Positions 35,585-47,776 of a DNA stretch of 64,000 nucleotides are shown in pieces (within the stretch, counting starts at the first letter, position 1; the number at the start of each line of letters is the position of its first letter). The position numbers were made by a program, and so were the translations under genes. The stretch is from Engraulis encrasicolus (taxonomy: Eukaryota; Chordata; Actinopteri; Clupeiformes; Engraulidae): NCBI RefSeq assembly GCF_034702125.1, contig NC_085859.1, forward strand, positions 578,270-642,269. The letters are read 5' to 3'. The notes below the pieces were generated by a model. The model did not search any database, was not told the origin of the DNA, and worked only from the letters and a program-made list of their open reading frames with translations.

Positions 35585-37664
35585 ATTGACACCAGAGGAG
35601 GCCGAGCTCAGGTCCTTTCTGAAGGAGAAGTGTCAACATCTGGTTGAAGGAGTACCACATCAGGGAGACGCCAGACTCCTCCAGGACATCTACACAGATC
35701 TCTACATCACAGAGGGGGGGAGTCGGGGGGTCAATGAAGAGCATGAGGTCAGACAGATAGACAGAGCATCCTGTAGAGAAGGAACACGTGGCAGACTCAT
35801 CAAATGCAGTGACATCTTTAAACCCTTATATAGAGAGAAAACTTCCATGTACTATAACACATACCGTAATGTGATGATGATGAAGAAGAGGAGGATTCTG
35901 ATGATGATGAGGAAGGAAAGGGTTCTGATGATGATGAGGAAGAAGAGGATTCTGATGATGATGAGGAAGGAAAGGGTTCTGATGATGATGAGGAAGAAGA
36001 GGATTCTGATGATGATGAGGAAGAGGAGGATTCTGATGGTTTTGAGGGAGAGGAGGATTCTGATGAGAACAGACTAATCAAATGCAGTGACATCTTTAAA
36101 CCCTTAGGTGTACATCCACAAAGGGGTCTTTGGCAGCACAAACCCATCAGAGTAGTACTGACAAAGGGAGTGGCAGGCATTGGAAAAACCGTGTCCGTGC
36201 AGAAGTTCATTCTGGACTGGACTGAAGGAGAAACCAATCAGGACATTCACTTCATTTTCCCTCTTCCTTTCCGAGAGCTGAACCTGATGAAGAATACAAA
36301 ACTCAGTCTGTTGGAGCTAGTTCAACACTTTTTCACACAAATGAAAGATCTGAAAGTGCTCTCCAGTTCTGAGACCAAAACTCTGTTCATCTTCGATGGT
36401 CTGGATGAGTGCAGACTTCCTCTCGATTTCCGCTCCAACCCGAGGTGTTGTGAAGTGACAGAGCCAGCCTCAGTAGATGTACTTCTGACCAACCTCATCA
36501 ATGGGAATCTACTTCCCTCTGCTCTTGTCTGGATCACCACCCGACCAGCAGCAGCTGGTCAGATCCCTGCTGAGTGTGTGGACCAGGTGACAGAAATTAG
36601 GGGGTTCAATGACCCACAAAAAGATGAGTACTTCCAGAAGAGAATCAGTGATGAGAACCTGGCCTTGCAAGTCATCAACCACCTGAAGTCATCCAGAAGC
36701 CTTTACATCATGTGCCACATTCCAGTTTTCGCCTGGATTTTGGCCACTGTTGCAGAGAAAACATCAGAGAGAGGAGAAATGCCAAGGACTCTCACTCAGA
36801 TGTACACTCACTTCCTGAACATTCAGACTTGCATCAAGAAAGAGAAGTACACAGAGAGAAGAGAGACAGATGAAGAGATGGTTTTGAAACTGGGGAAACT
36901 GGCTTTCCAACAGCTGGAGAAGGGCAATCTGATCTTCTATGAGGAAGACCTGCGTGAGAGTGGCATTGATGTCACAGAAGCATCTCTGTACTCAGGAGTG
37001 TGTACACAGATCTTCAGAGTGGAGGCTGGGCTGTGCCATGGGAGAGTGTTCAGCTTTGTGCATCTGAGCATCCAGGAATTCCTTGCAGCACTATATGTGT
37101 TCCTCTGCTTCTGCAACGGTGCCAGAAATGAACCACACCAACATCAACCCTCTCATCTCTCTGCTCTGTTCAGAGCTGCAACACTTGAAGACCTACACAA
37201 GACTGCAGTGGATCTGGCCTTACAGAGTGAGAACGGACACCTGGACCTTTTCCTCCGCTTCCTTCTGGGCCTCTCACTGGAGTCCAATCAGAAGCTCCTA
37301 AGACACTTACTGCCACAGACCAATATCCAACCACAGAACTTAGGGCAAACAGTACAGTATGTCAAGCATAAGATAAGGCATGAGTTGAAGTCTGATAGAA
37401 AGATCAACCTCTTCTACTGTCTGAATGAGCTGAATCAGCATGCTGTAGTGGATAACATTGACAGGAAGGAAGGAAAGATGTCTGTAGAGATGCTCTTACC
37501 AGGTCAGTGGAAGACTAGAGAGTTTGAGTTTGAGTTATCAGAAGAGCAGCTGGATGGGTTTGACCTGCAGAAGTACATAAAGACACCAGAAGAGGATCTG
37601 ACTGACCTCCTCAGCCCAGATGACGTCCTCAAGAAGCTGGTGCCAGCAGTGTCATCAGCACTGT
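35585..37664 (+). pseudogene. NLRC3-like FISNA-NACHT exon (frame broken by repeat insertion)
   Basis: Large central exon of a fish NLR, a cytosolic innate immune receptor ATPase. It follows a CTAG acceptor and ends TCAGCACT before [66 protein letters not shown]: Walker [10 protein letters not shown] (about 36160), Walker [11 protein letters not shown] (36383-36412), [12 protein letters not shown] sensor region, then the winged-helix part [14 protein letters not shown] (about 37050). FISNA is in one frame; NACHT is in another that is open from 35870. Between them a 278-nt offset, made by a 37-bp duplication (35792-35828; 36070-36106) and an acidic 27-nt repeat, breaks the frame unless it is spliced out. 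NACHT motifs are otherwise intact. No LRR exon was recognised downstream. Confidence 0.85.
35873..36061 (+). repeat. 27-nt minisatellite encoding acidic 9-residue repeats
   Basis: Seven units in the NACHT frame read DDDEEEEDS or DDDEEGKGS, alternating at first; the last is DGFEGEEDS. In the FISNA frame the same DNA reads MMMRKKRIL. It lies between two copies of the [16 protein letters not shown] segment. Confidence 0.92.
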
Positions 37665-37672
37665 AAGTAAAC

Positions 37673-37825
<153 letters not shown>

Positions 37826-38129
37826 TTGAGTGAGTGAGATAGAGAGACAGAGAGAGAACACTATGAGTTACTGTACATCCACAGGCAAAATGATAGTCGT
37901 GACTGATTGTTGTAAAAGCGAATAAAGTAATAAACGTAGATTTGTGCATGAATGGAATATGTTTGTGCGTGCTTATTTTTGTGTGTGTGTGTTTGGTGGT
38001 GACAGGCTGGGCTTCCACACTGTGTGTTGGTCACCAATGTCACTTAGTGGTTTGTTGTGCTGGCTGGTACAGAGGACTCTGATATTTATATCCCCGAAAC
38101 GCGGAGCGTCGGGGATGTAATGGTTTTGC

Positions 38130-38213
38130 GTGCGCCGCCGCCGCGTCCGCCGCGTCCGCCGCGTCCGCCGCGTCCGCCGCCGCAGCCGCGTCCGCCGCCG
38201 CAGCCGCCGTGTA
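38130..38213. repeat. GC-rich minisatellite (CCGCGTCCG units)
   Basis: About nine GC-rich units, CpG-dense, in an otherwise AT-rich area. Confidence 0.92.
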
Positions 38214-38224
38214 AGGTCTTTCGT

Positions 38225-38945
38225 GTTAACACGATAACTTTTGAACGAATGTTTGGATTTGTCCCATATTTTTTGGGTGAATGCTCTAGGGCAGGTTCAT
38301 GAACTGATTCGAGTTTGGAGGTCAACACTTTCAAGATGGCTGAATTCAAGATGGCCGAATTTTTGTTTGGTCCATAACTTGTGACCGGGTGGATGGATTT
38401 GTCCCAGATTTGGTGTGTGAATGCTCTAGGGTAGGTTCATGAACTGATTAGAGTTTGGAGGCCAACACTTTCAAGATGGCTGAATTCAAGATGGCCGAAT
38501 TATTGTTTGGCCCATAACTACTGACCGGGTGGATGGATTTGTCCCAGATTTTGTGTGTGAATGCTCTAGGGTAGGTTTATGAACTGCTTCGAGTTGGGAG
38601 GTCAACACTTTCAAGATGGCTGAATTCAAGATGGCCGAATTTTTGTTTGGTCCATAACTTCTGACCGGGTGGATGGATTTGTCCCAGATTTGGTGTGTGA
38701 ATGCTCTAGGGTAGGTTCATGAACTGATTCGAGTTTGGAGGCCAACACTTTCAAGATGGCTGAATTCAAGATGGCCGAATTATTGTTTGGCCCATAACTA
38801 CTGACCGGGTGGATGGATTTGTCCCAGATTTTGTGTGTGAATGCTCTAGGGTAGGTTCATGAACTGATTCGAGTTTGGAAGACAACACTTTCAAAATGGC
38901 GGAATTTTCATTTGGCCCATAACTTCTGACTGGGTGGATTGATTT
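38225..38945. repeat. 140-bp tandem repeat, about 5 units
   Basis: The AACACTTTCAAGATGGC segment ends at 38340, 38480, 38620, 38760 and 38900, an exact 140-bp period. Units contain GATTCGAGTTTGGAGG and ACCGGGTGGATGGATTTGTC; the last unit lacks one AAGATGGC block. Confidence 0.95.
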
Positions 38946-38999
38946 GCCCGGTAACACCTTATTTTAATGGTTCACCATTTCAGTGAATCTACCACATTA

Positions 39000-39180
39000 G
39001 GTACAGTGTAATAACATTTAATAGCATGTAATACTAGTGTAATACCAGTGTAGCAATATGCAATATCAGGTACAGTGTAATAACGAGTGTAACAGTATGC
39101 AATACCATGTAATATAGTGTAATACCAGTGTAACAATATGCAATACCATGTAATACCACTTACGCACAAACACATGATGT
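39000..39180. repeat. minisatellite of GTAATACCAGTGTAACAATA type
   Basis: Five or more diverged units mixing GTGTAATA, GCAATACCATGTAATA and ACCAGTGTAACA. Confidence 0.8.
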
Positions 39181-39589
39181 AAGTAAAAAAATGGCGGTGT
39201 TACACTGGTATTACATTGTATTAACTAGAAATGCACTCAGAGAGCGCAGACCTCCGCCAAGGAAGTTCAGTTCCTTTTTAGACACATAAGATATGTGTGT
39301 CATGATGTGGTGTCATCCATGTAGATGTAGACCTGTTCAGAAAATTAAAACAAAAATTGAACCGTGAAGTTGTAACCAAATTATATCTGTCTCCATTATA
39401 ATTACAGTACCATGTTCCTCTGGTTAGCTGTGGCCTGTTTAGTTCACCTGTGATTGTGGTTTGCAAATTCTTATTGAAGCTCACTGGTTGCTATTTGACA
39501 CATTTTTAACATTTATAAAAGAAATATGATAGACAGCATGCCTTAAATCTCAAATCCAGAGAAAATGGTTGTCAAGTGTACTACATCCC

Positions 39590-39875
39590 TCTCAGATCCG
39601 CATTTCACAGAGGCTAATAGCTTTTAATAGTCCAACTATTTATACAATTCTTGTTGTAGCCTAGTTTATTTGCATGTTCCACGGATAAGTTTTGGCTCGT
39701 TGAGGGCGTCGCCGAGTTCACTGACGCCACTGTCATTCCATAACCGCAAGCTTGTCAATATGATTTTCTAGTCATTACATACAATTTAATTTGCCTGTTA
39801 ACAGATGACTTGCATGGATCCAATCATTCATCCCATGTTTGTTCACCAACTACGCCTAGTTGAAAACTTAACTTT
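39590..39875. repeat. diverged direct copy of palindrome-arm sequence
   Basis: CACAGAGGCTAATAGC, AGTCCAACTATT and GTTGAGGGCGTCGCCGAGTT recur in modified form at about 40170-40280, and inverted in the right arm. Confidence 0.8.
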
Positions 39876-40849
39876 GAGCTTGAAAGACGTGACCCCTTTC
39901 CTTTGTTGCCAACGTCTGCAAAAGCGCAGAGCTCAGAGAGCTCGCAGTGACAATGTTGCCGGTAATTTCGCCATATTTTTTTTTGAGTCAGATGATGGAG
40001 TACATGGATCAATCAGTGGATGAGCTGTAGACCTATTGAATTACAATATATACAGACCTTTATGTTTTTTAGACATTAAAATTGAGATAGAATGAGGTAG
40101 GATTTGGAAAGCTATTGCGGGGAGCGGTGTGCGCGTGTGTCTGATTGCTTTTGCTTGGACTTCACGATTCACAGAGGCTATAATAACTTTGAATAGTCCA
40201 ACTATTATACAATTCTTGTTCGTATTTCATTGCTACACTTTGGCTCCTTGAGGGCATCGCCGGATTCACCTGCTTGACGCGCTCTCTTTCATTCAAAAAA
40301 CAAATGGACAGAATATTCTTAATACTATTGAATAGGCATCCCCTGCTCCCTATTCCTTAGGTCTATTGAAAATCACTGTTCGCCGTTTTGAATCTCTTCA
40401 CCGCTGGTTCTGAAATTAAGTACAGCGAGTTATAACAATCTATGAGTTCAGCATATTATGCTGGAATGTTTTGTGTTGCTGGCGATATGCTATGCCTTCA
40501 GTGCGCTGTTATGAATCTCTTCACCGTTCGTTCGTTATGAAATTAAGTTCAGCATAGTTGGCTACGCTAATGTTTTGTGGTAGGCCTATATGCTACGGCA
40601 TCAGTGCGCTGTGAAGCAACAAATCACCACGGACTATGCACTAGTTGCAATTCGCGCGCACCTCTCCCTAAGCATTTACGAATGTTTTGTGACAGCATTG
40701 TGAACTTCAACAACCTCAAGGGTGCCTGTTGAAAGCCGTATGCCAAATACTTTCCTCACATGGGCTACTTGATTGTGGTTGGTGTAGGCGCTCTCGGCAA
40801 AAGACAGTCATTCCCTTGGGCCGGTCTCACGAACTTGGAGGAAATAGAT

Positions 40850-40936
<87 letters not shown>

Positions 40937-40979
40937 TATTCTTGATATTCACACACACACACACACACACAGGCAAACG

Positions 40980-41012
<33 letters not shown>

Positions 41013-41991
41013 CCCATCTATTTCCTCCAAGTTCGTGAGACCGGCCCAAGGGAATGACTGTCTTTGGCCGAGAGCGCCTACACCAACCACAATCAAGTAG
41101 GCCATGCGAGGAAAGTATTTGGCACACGGCTTTCAACAGGCACATTTGAGGTTGTTGAAGTTCACAATGCTGTCACAAAACATTCGTAAATGCTTAGGGA
41201 GAGGTGCGCGCGAATTGCAACTAGTGCATGGTCCGTGGTGATTTGTTGTTTCACAGCGCACTGATGCCATAGCATATAGGCCTACCACAAAACATTAGTG
41301 TAGCCTACTATGCTGAACTTAATTTCATAACGAACGAACGGTGAAGAGATTCATAACAGCGCACTGAAGGCATAGCATATCGCCAGCAACACAAAACATT
41401 CCAGCATAATATGCTGCACTGCACTCATAGATTGTTATAAGCTGTACTTAATTTCAGAACCAACGGTGAAGAGATTCAAAACGGCGAACAGTGATTTTCA
41501 ATAGACCTAAGGAATAGGAGCAGGGTATGCCTATTCAATAGTGTAAAGAATATTCTGTCCATTTGTTTTTTGAATGAAAGAGAGCGCGTTAAGCAGGTGA
41601 ATCCGGCGATGCCCTCAAGGAGCCAAAGTGTAGCAATGAAATACGAACAAGAATTGTATAATAGTTGGACTATTCAAAGTTATTATAGCCTCTGTGAATC
41701 GTGAGGTCCAAGCAAAAGCATCAGACACACGCGCACACCGCTCCCCGCAATAGCTTTCCAAATCCTACCTCATTCTATCCCAATTTTAATGTCTAAAAAA
41801 AACATAAAGGCCTGTATATATTGTAATTCAATAGGTCTACAGCTCATCCACTGATTGATCCATGTACTCCATCATCTGACTCAAAAAAAATTATGGCGAA
41901 ATTACCGGCAACATTGTCACTGCGAGCTCTCTGAGCTCTGCACTTTTGCAGACGTTGGCAACAAAGGAAAGGGGTCACGTCTTTCAAGCTC
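39876..41991. repeat. 2.1-kb palindrome (about 1.05-kb arms) centred near 40934
   Basis: From GAGCTTGAAAGACGTGACC at 39876 to its complement ending at 41991 the two arms pair almost throughout, with scattered substitutions. The same frame (start MKAVCQILSSHGLLDCGWCR) appears on both strands at 40729 and 41145 because of the symmetry. (GT)n at 40848-40934 faces (CA)n at 40950-41012 across the centre. Confidence 0.93.
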
Positions 41992-42267
41992 TTTTTGTTA
42001 AGCTCTATTGTTACACTGGTTATTACACTGTACCTAATGTGGTACATCCACTGAACCATTAAAACAGTATTACCATTTGCCCCATTTTTTGCTTCATTTT
42101 CACAATAGTCGTTTGGTTTTAAGCCAATGCACGTCATGTCACGTCTGTATGTATCATATACGTTTACGAAACGGTGGACGGGAGTGGTAGGAATGATGGG
42201 GGACTGGAAGCGTCGCGTTTCGGGGATATACCTTAAGCAGTCGAAGGCGACTGCACAGGCAGTCTAG

Positions 42268-43090
<823 letters not shown>

Positions 43091-46000
43091 CCTGCTGTTC
43101 AGAATTCTGGCGTCAGGGTGTCTGAGTCTGTGTCTGTGTCTGTACCAGTGACTTTTGTGGACATGCACATGAGTGCTGCGCACCCTGTTATTGTATCCCG
43201 TGATTGGTGCAGACTTGCGTGCACGAGCTGGACACGAGCTCATTTACATAGACTTCACGCTAAAACATTCTTTATTAGGGGGTCGGACTTATGCCCTCCA
43301 GCGCAGAAGTGACCAACGGGAACTCCATGCAGGACTGTGGTAGCATTGTTAATGTTGGATCCGACTTTCTCTCTCTCTCTTCTCCCTATTCTCATTTCTC
43401 TCTTTGTGTCTCGGGCGATTCAGGATCCTATCGTCCTCATTTCTTTGCCTGTGTGCCGACCGTGCGTCTTTGAGAATGTAAGTTGCTGTTATTGTGTTGT
43501 TACTGTGTTGTGTGTGTACTCGCTGTTGTTTGTTACATTGCAACATTGCGTCGGCAGCGCGAGTATGTGTTTTGTTATGTTTGTATAATAGCACTTACTG
43601 TTTCTCAATGTCCACGGGTTTGTCAGAGTGCAGATTTGTGCAGTAATCTGTTACCGTGGCAGAGTAGTGGCTACATAGGTCCGTTCTCAGTCAAAGAGCT
43701 GCGTCACCGATTGTTCTCTGTGCGTGTATAACGCAAGAGCACAAGACCAGCTCTCTTAAAGGAGCCGCGCTCCTTTTCTGTTGCAAAACACACTAGCTGT
43801 GTTTTCATTGGGTTGATGTGTACTTTGCTGTAGGCATTTACACCATTTATGTTTGGTTAACCCTTATGTTGTGTTCGGGTCATTTTTGACCCGTTTTCAA
43901 GTTTTAATGTGAAAAAAACACACTTAACTTTATTTTCTTGGAATGAGGGTTCATCTAATCCTCAGTCACAATCATTTCAACACAAAAAAAATATATGTTT
44001 TATCATTTTAGTAAATTTTAAAGGTCCAAAAAAAAAAAGTTACATCTGAGTTGTTCGGGTCAAAATTGACCCGGGCATAGATTTTGGGTTGTTGTATGCA
44101 TTTCTGATAAGCTGTTGGTTGCCCTTTTTCTTCAGTTTGGTGATTCATGGTGAGGAAAATATATTTCTTGCCTAAAGAAAAAAAATGCCAACTTTTTCAT
44201 ATTACAAATACAATATTGCCGGCGGACAGTCCCATACACTACAATACGTCATATCTCCTGTTCTGAAAGGAGTACAGATGTATTTCTGGTGTCTACTCAT
44301 ATGTTTTCATGGTCAGGGAATCCATTTCTGCATTATATAATGAGATTTTTTGCACATTTGTTTTCAAAATACATTTTTGCACATTATTTTGTCCAAAAAA
44401 CGTATCAAAAATTCATAATGGCACCCACACATGTAGAACTGGTCTTATACTTTCCATAAAGTTGATGTGGCAATGAGATAATGGTCCATGTTCATAGCAT
44501 AGTTGATTCAGATGAATAGTGTGACTTTTTCATGTTCATTGAGGTGTACTTCCTATATCTTTGCATTAGATTGGCGAAATAGCTGTGACTCTGACATAAT
44601 TGTTATTTTGTATATTTACCACACTAAGATCATATAAATATTGAAAAACACCAAGTCAACATATTAACCCTCCTGTTATCCTTGGGGTCTATTTGACCCC
44701 ATTCAATGTTTAACACCTGAAAAATACATGAAGTACATATTTTTTCTGCCTCATCTTTGATGACTTTTCCTAAATGGATGGGATGAATGTGAAAAAAGTG
44801 AAATTTCCACAAAAGTGTTTTTCCTAAGTGCTGTACACATTTTGGTTACATCCGTGTTCCTTGGGGTCAATTTGACCCCAATTGTTTCAAGTGTATAAAA
44901 CATAAATGGAACATCCATATTTTGCAAATAAATGTTAAAATCTGTTTAGATGATGTGAAATACATGAAAATAAGCTATTCAGTGATGTTTTTTCGGAACA
45001 TTTTGCCTTTCATTGGGTCCTAAAAAAAAAAAAAAGACTAATGATATGGGGGAGGCCTAAGACTAAGAAGGTACTTTTACACCCTCCCACCACACACACA
45101 GACACTTGCATAAGATGTGTCATATGCAGTCAGCATTGCTGCTCTGTGCCCAGCATACACAATTATAAGTGATGGTATATTTGAAGACAAGCATGATTGT
45201 AATCCAAAGATTGAAATGGACTGTTCTGATGGTGACAACCCGTTGAACTTATTTAGATGGATGCGATCTAGGTTGGTTACTATGTTGAGAGATAAAATGG
45301 TGCTTTTCTTCTCCTCTGTTCAGTATGTTGTTCCAAATTGGCATAGTTGTCTGCAGCATTGGTTATAAACTGGTGCTACCTGACATGGAGAAGGCAGGAC
45401 CTTCCAGGAACAGCAACAGCTGTAACTTTTGTGAAGGACATGCACATTGACGTCCATACCACAAGTTCTCCAGTGGGCATAAATAGTGAATAGAAGTAAA
45501 CATACAAATTGCTAGCCCTGTGCCTTCAAACCCCACAACCATGAACATGTTACATCTACAAGGAGCACATGCAAACCTTTTCTTCCTTATGTGCACACTA
45601 ATTCAAGCGCAGAAATCATGTAGAAAACAATGGTTTTCTATTATGTTGCTAAAACTCTTTTGGTTGGCAATGTATCCATATTCTTACCTACAGTATATCA
45701 CAAAAGTGAATACACCCCTCACAGTTTTTGCAGATTTGTGATTATATCTTTTCATAGGAAAGCATTACAGAAATTTCACTTTGACACAATGATTAGTGAC
45801 CTTTGAACAACATATATAACCGCGTAAAATTCTTGTTCACTCTGAAAAAATCTAAACGCAGCCATTAATATTTGAACATGTACTCACAAAAGTGAGTACA
45901 CCCCAGATTAAAATCCGGTAGATAAGGGGCTGTGTTAGCTTTAATCGTCTCGAAATGAAACGAAATGAAAAGGGATGAAAAGGGAGGTCATCAGTGTGCG

Positions 46001-46140
46001 TTTCAACCTTTCTTTGCATTGAACTTTTACATTTTGAGTCTGCATCTGGCTTAAATAGATTGGTGTGAGATTTGAATGCAATCCTATGGAGAATATCAGG
46101 ATCTGCTTCAGTAGTCACAGTGCATGTTGACATGTATGTT

Positions 46141-46245
46141 TCTTTTAGGTGTATTTCAAATTACCAACGTTGACAGCATTCATGCATCCCCAAACCATGT
46201 CAGTCCCACTACCATGCTTGGCGTTTGATAGGATACATTTTTTTT
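46141..46245 (-). pseudogene. Tc1 transposase fragment
   Basis: On the minus strand the frame reads NAKHGSGTDMVWGCMNAVN, matching the HGGGSVMVWGC block around the second catalytic Asp region of Tc1 transposases. The surrounding sequence is too decayed to follow, and most of the gene is missing. Confidence 0.65.
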
Positions 46246-46481
46246 GTTTACCACCACACATGCTTGACACCATCTAAAGTATATTGTTTATCTTGGTCTC
46301 TTAAGATCACACAACATGGTTCCAGTGATCCATATCCTTGGTCTGTTCATCTCTCTTGAGACCAAGATAAACAAATTTGCTTTAGATGGTGCTTTAGATT
46401 CGAGCCAACACAGCCCCTTCTCTACCGGTTTTAATCTGGGGTGTACACACTTTTGTGAGTACATGTTCAAACATTAATGTG

Positions 46482-47313
46482 CAGTGTTTCCCATACATTG
46501 AGGAAACTATGGCAGCCCACCATAGTTTAAATATGGCCGCCATAGTTTCCGAAAATTAAAAAAATTTACTTTTTTAATTTTTTTTTTTTTACGATTTCCG
46601 TTTTTGTTAAAAACGATTTGAAATACGATTTCCTTCGCATTTTCCTCCTGGAGTAAATACATCCTATAGAGAAAACCACAAGTGCTTGAAAGAGAGAGGG
46701 ATCAAAAGCCTTGTCAAGTTGTTGTAGTTAACTTGGGTTTGGGAGTAATAATAAAAAAAACCTTCTGAGAAGGGACAGTTGGGATGAGTTTACTAACACT
46801 CCCCAGGCTTTGTTTTACAGTTGTAATGAGTTAGGTGACAGGCCTTCATTGACACGGCAGAGGAGACATCGGGCTGCATATAGAAATGAATGTGAATATA
46901 GACATAAATGTGTAATATGTTGTTCAGCCCTTTTACTGAGAGGAATTTTGAAAAATTGGCCCTGTGACCTGACCAGCACCCCTCATGTAGAATTTGTACG
47001 CCTATGTGTGTGTGGGGAAAAGGCATAGCCTACCCTCTTAGACCCTTTTTGTCTATGCGTTAACAATTTCACAGTAATCTTAAATTCTTATCTCTGCTTC
47101 TATTTTGTTTTATTATTTTTTTCATTACATAGACCCCTGCATGAGGGACGAATGAAACTGTGTTGTAAACAGAAATGATTCACTGTACTGCATTTTTTTT
47201 AAAATATATAAATGACAATGTACTACTAATATCATGGGTAAAATGTTATGTAGCCTTATTTCGCGCCAATTTCATTCTGTACCCATTGTTTTGCCATTTT
47301 GCATTTACACTGC

Positions 47314-47345
<32 letters not shown>

Positions 47346-47430
47346 GGCCCGCGTGAAAAGACACCCCCCCCGGGGAGAAAAAAAATCCCGGCTGCCCCCA
47401 TAGTTTCCAAAATTTCTGTGGGAAACACTG
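46482..47430. mobile_element. hAT-like element inside the Tc1 right arm
   Basis: CAGTGTTTCCCATACATTGA and, inverted, CAGTGTTTCCCACAGAAATT are typical hAT termini. The subterminal CTATGGCAGCC / GGCTGCCCCCATAG also pairs. An 8-bp target duplication could not be confirmed. The ORF at 46810-47028 has no recognised domain. Confidence 0.7.
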
Positions 47431-47482
47431 ATGGCTGTATTTAGTTTTTTCTGAGTGAACAAGAAATTTAAGCAGTTAAATC

Positions 47483-47776
47483 TCTGTGTGACTATCTATG
47501 ACTTATGATAGGCCCAGCCACTATGGACCTTACACATCTAAGAATCCTGGTCCTAACCTACGTTGACCTTATGACTCTACATTCTCTGTCTATCTCTTCT
47601 TCCTCTGCCTTCCTGCTTTTTCTGCCTCTCCTCTATACCTCTCCTTTTAAATCTATCTCTCCTCTCCTTTTAAATCTATCTCTAACAATGTTTTTTTTCC
47701 CATTTGTTAAGCACTTTGAGTTACATGCCTTGTATGACACAGTGCTATACAAATACAATTATTATTATTATTATTA
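47483..47776 (+). mobile_element. LINE 3' tail inserted in the Tc1 right arm
   Basis: 3' UTR only, ending in CACAGTGCTATACAAATAC and (ATT)n. It is homologous to the reverse complement of 1985-2160. The Tc1 right arm resumes at about 47777 with ATATGTTGTTAAAAGGTCAC, so the insertion point is clear. TTAAAT / TAAATA flanks may be the target duplication. Confidence 0.82.

Larger units (their letters stand above)
38942..42082. mobile_element. foldback element with 8-bp target duplication ATTTGCCC
   Basis: The body is 38950-42074 (3125 bp). Ends GGTAACACCTTATTTTAATG and, inverted, GGTAATACTGTTTTAATGG are related, and both lead into TACCACATTAGGTACAGTGT. ATTTGCCC is repeated exactly at 38942-38949 and 42075-42082. 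The 8-bp duplication suggests hAT or P type. The interior has a minisatellite, a degenerate arm copy and a 2.1-kb palindrome. No transposase seen. Confidence 0.78.
38087..42230. mobile_element. composite element with TATATCCCCGAAACGCG inverted ends
   Basis: A 17-nt terminus at 38087-38103 is repeated inverted at 42214-42230. Its own sequence seems to be the GC-rich minisatellite, a 140-bp tandem array and the flank after 42083. The rest is a nested element (38950-42074). No target duplication or transposase found; class unknown. Confidence 0.55.

Noticed and set aside
37990..38080. An LRR exon of the NLR gene
   Set aside because: A possible acceptor (GTGACAG) exists but the translated sequence lacks the LxxLxLxxN pattern.
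39876..41991. Palindrome as a simple sequencing hairpin artefact
   Set aside because: The arms differ by many scattered substitutions and the whole sits inside an element with an exact 8-bp target duplication; an assembly check is still worthwhile.
43337..43588. Small hydrophobic frames in the BEL LTR (also 55133-55399)
   Set aside because: Both lie wholly in LTR sequence and have no domain; chance frames duplicated with the LTR.
45117..45368. 83-aa frame in family B as a gene
   Set aside because: Its counterpart in the other family B copy lacks an equivalent open frame by eye, so coding constraint is not supported.
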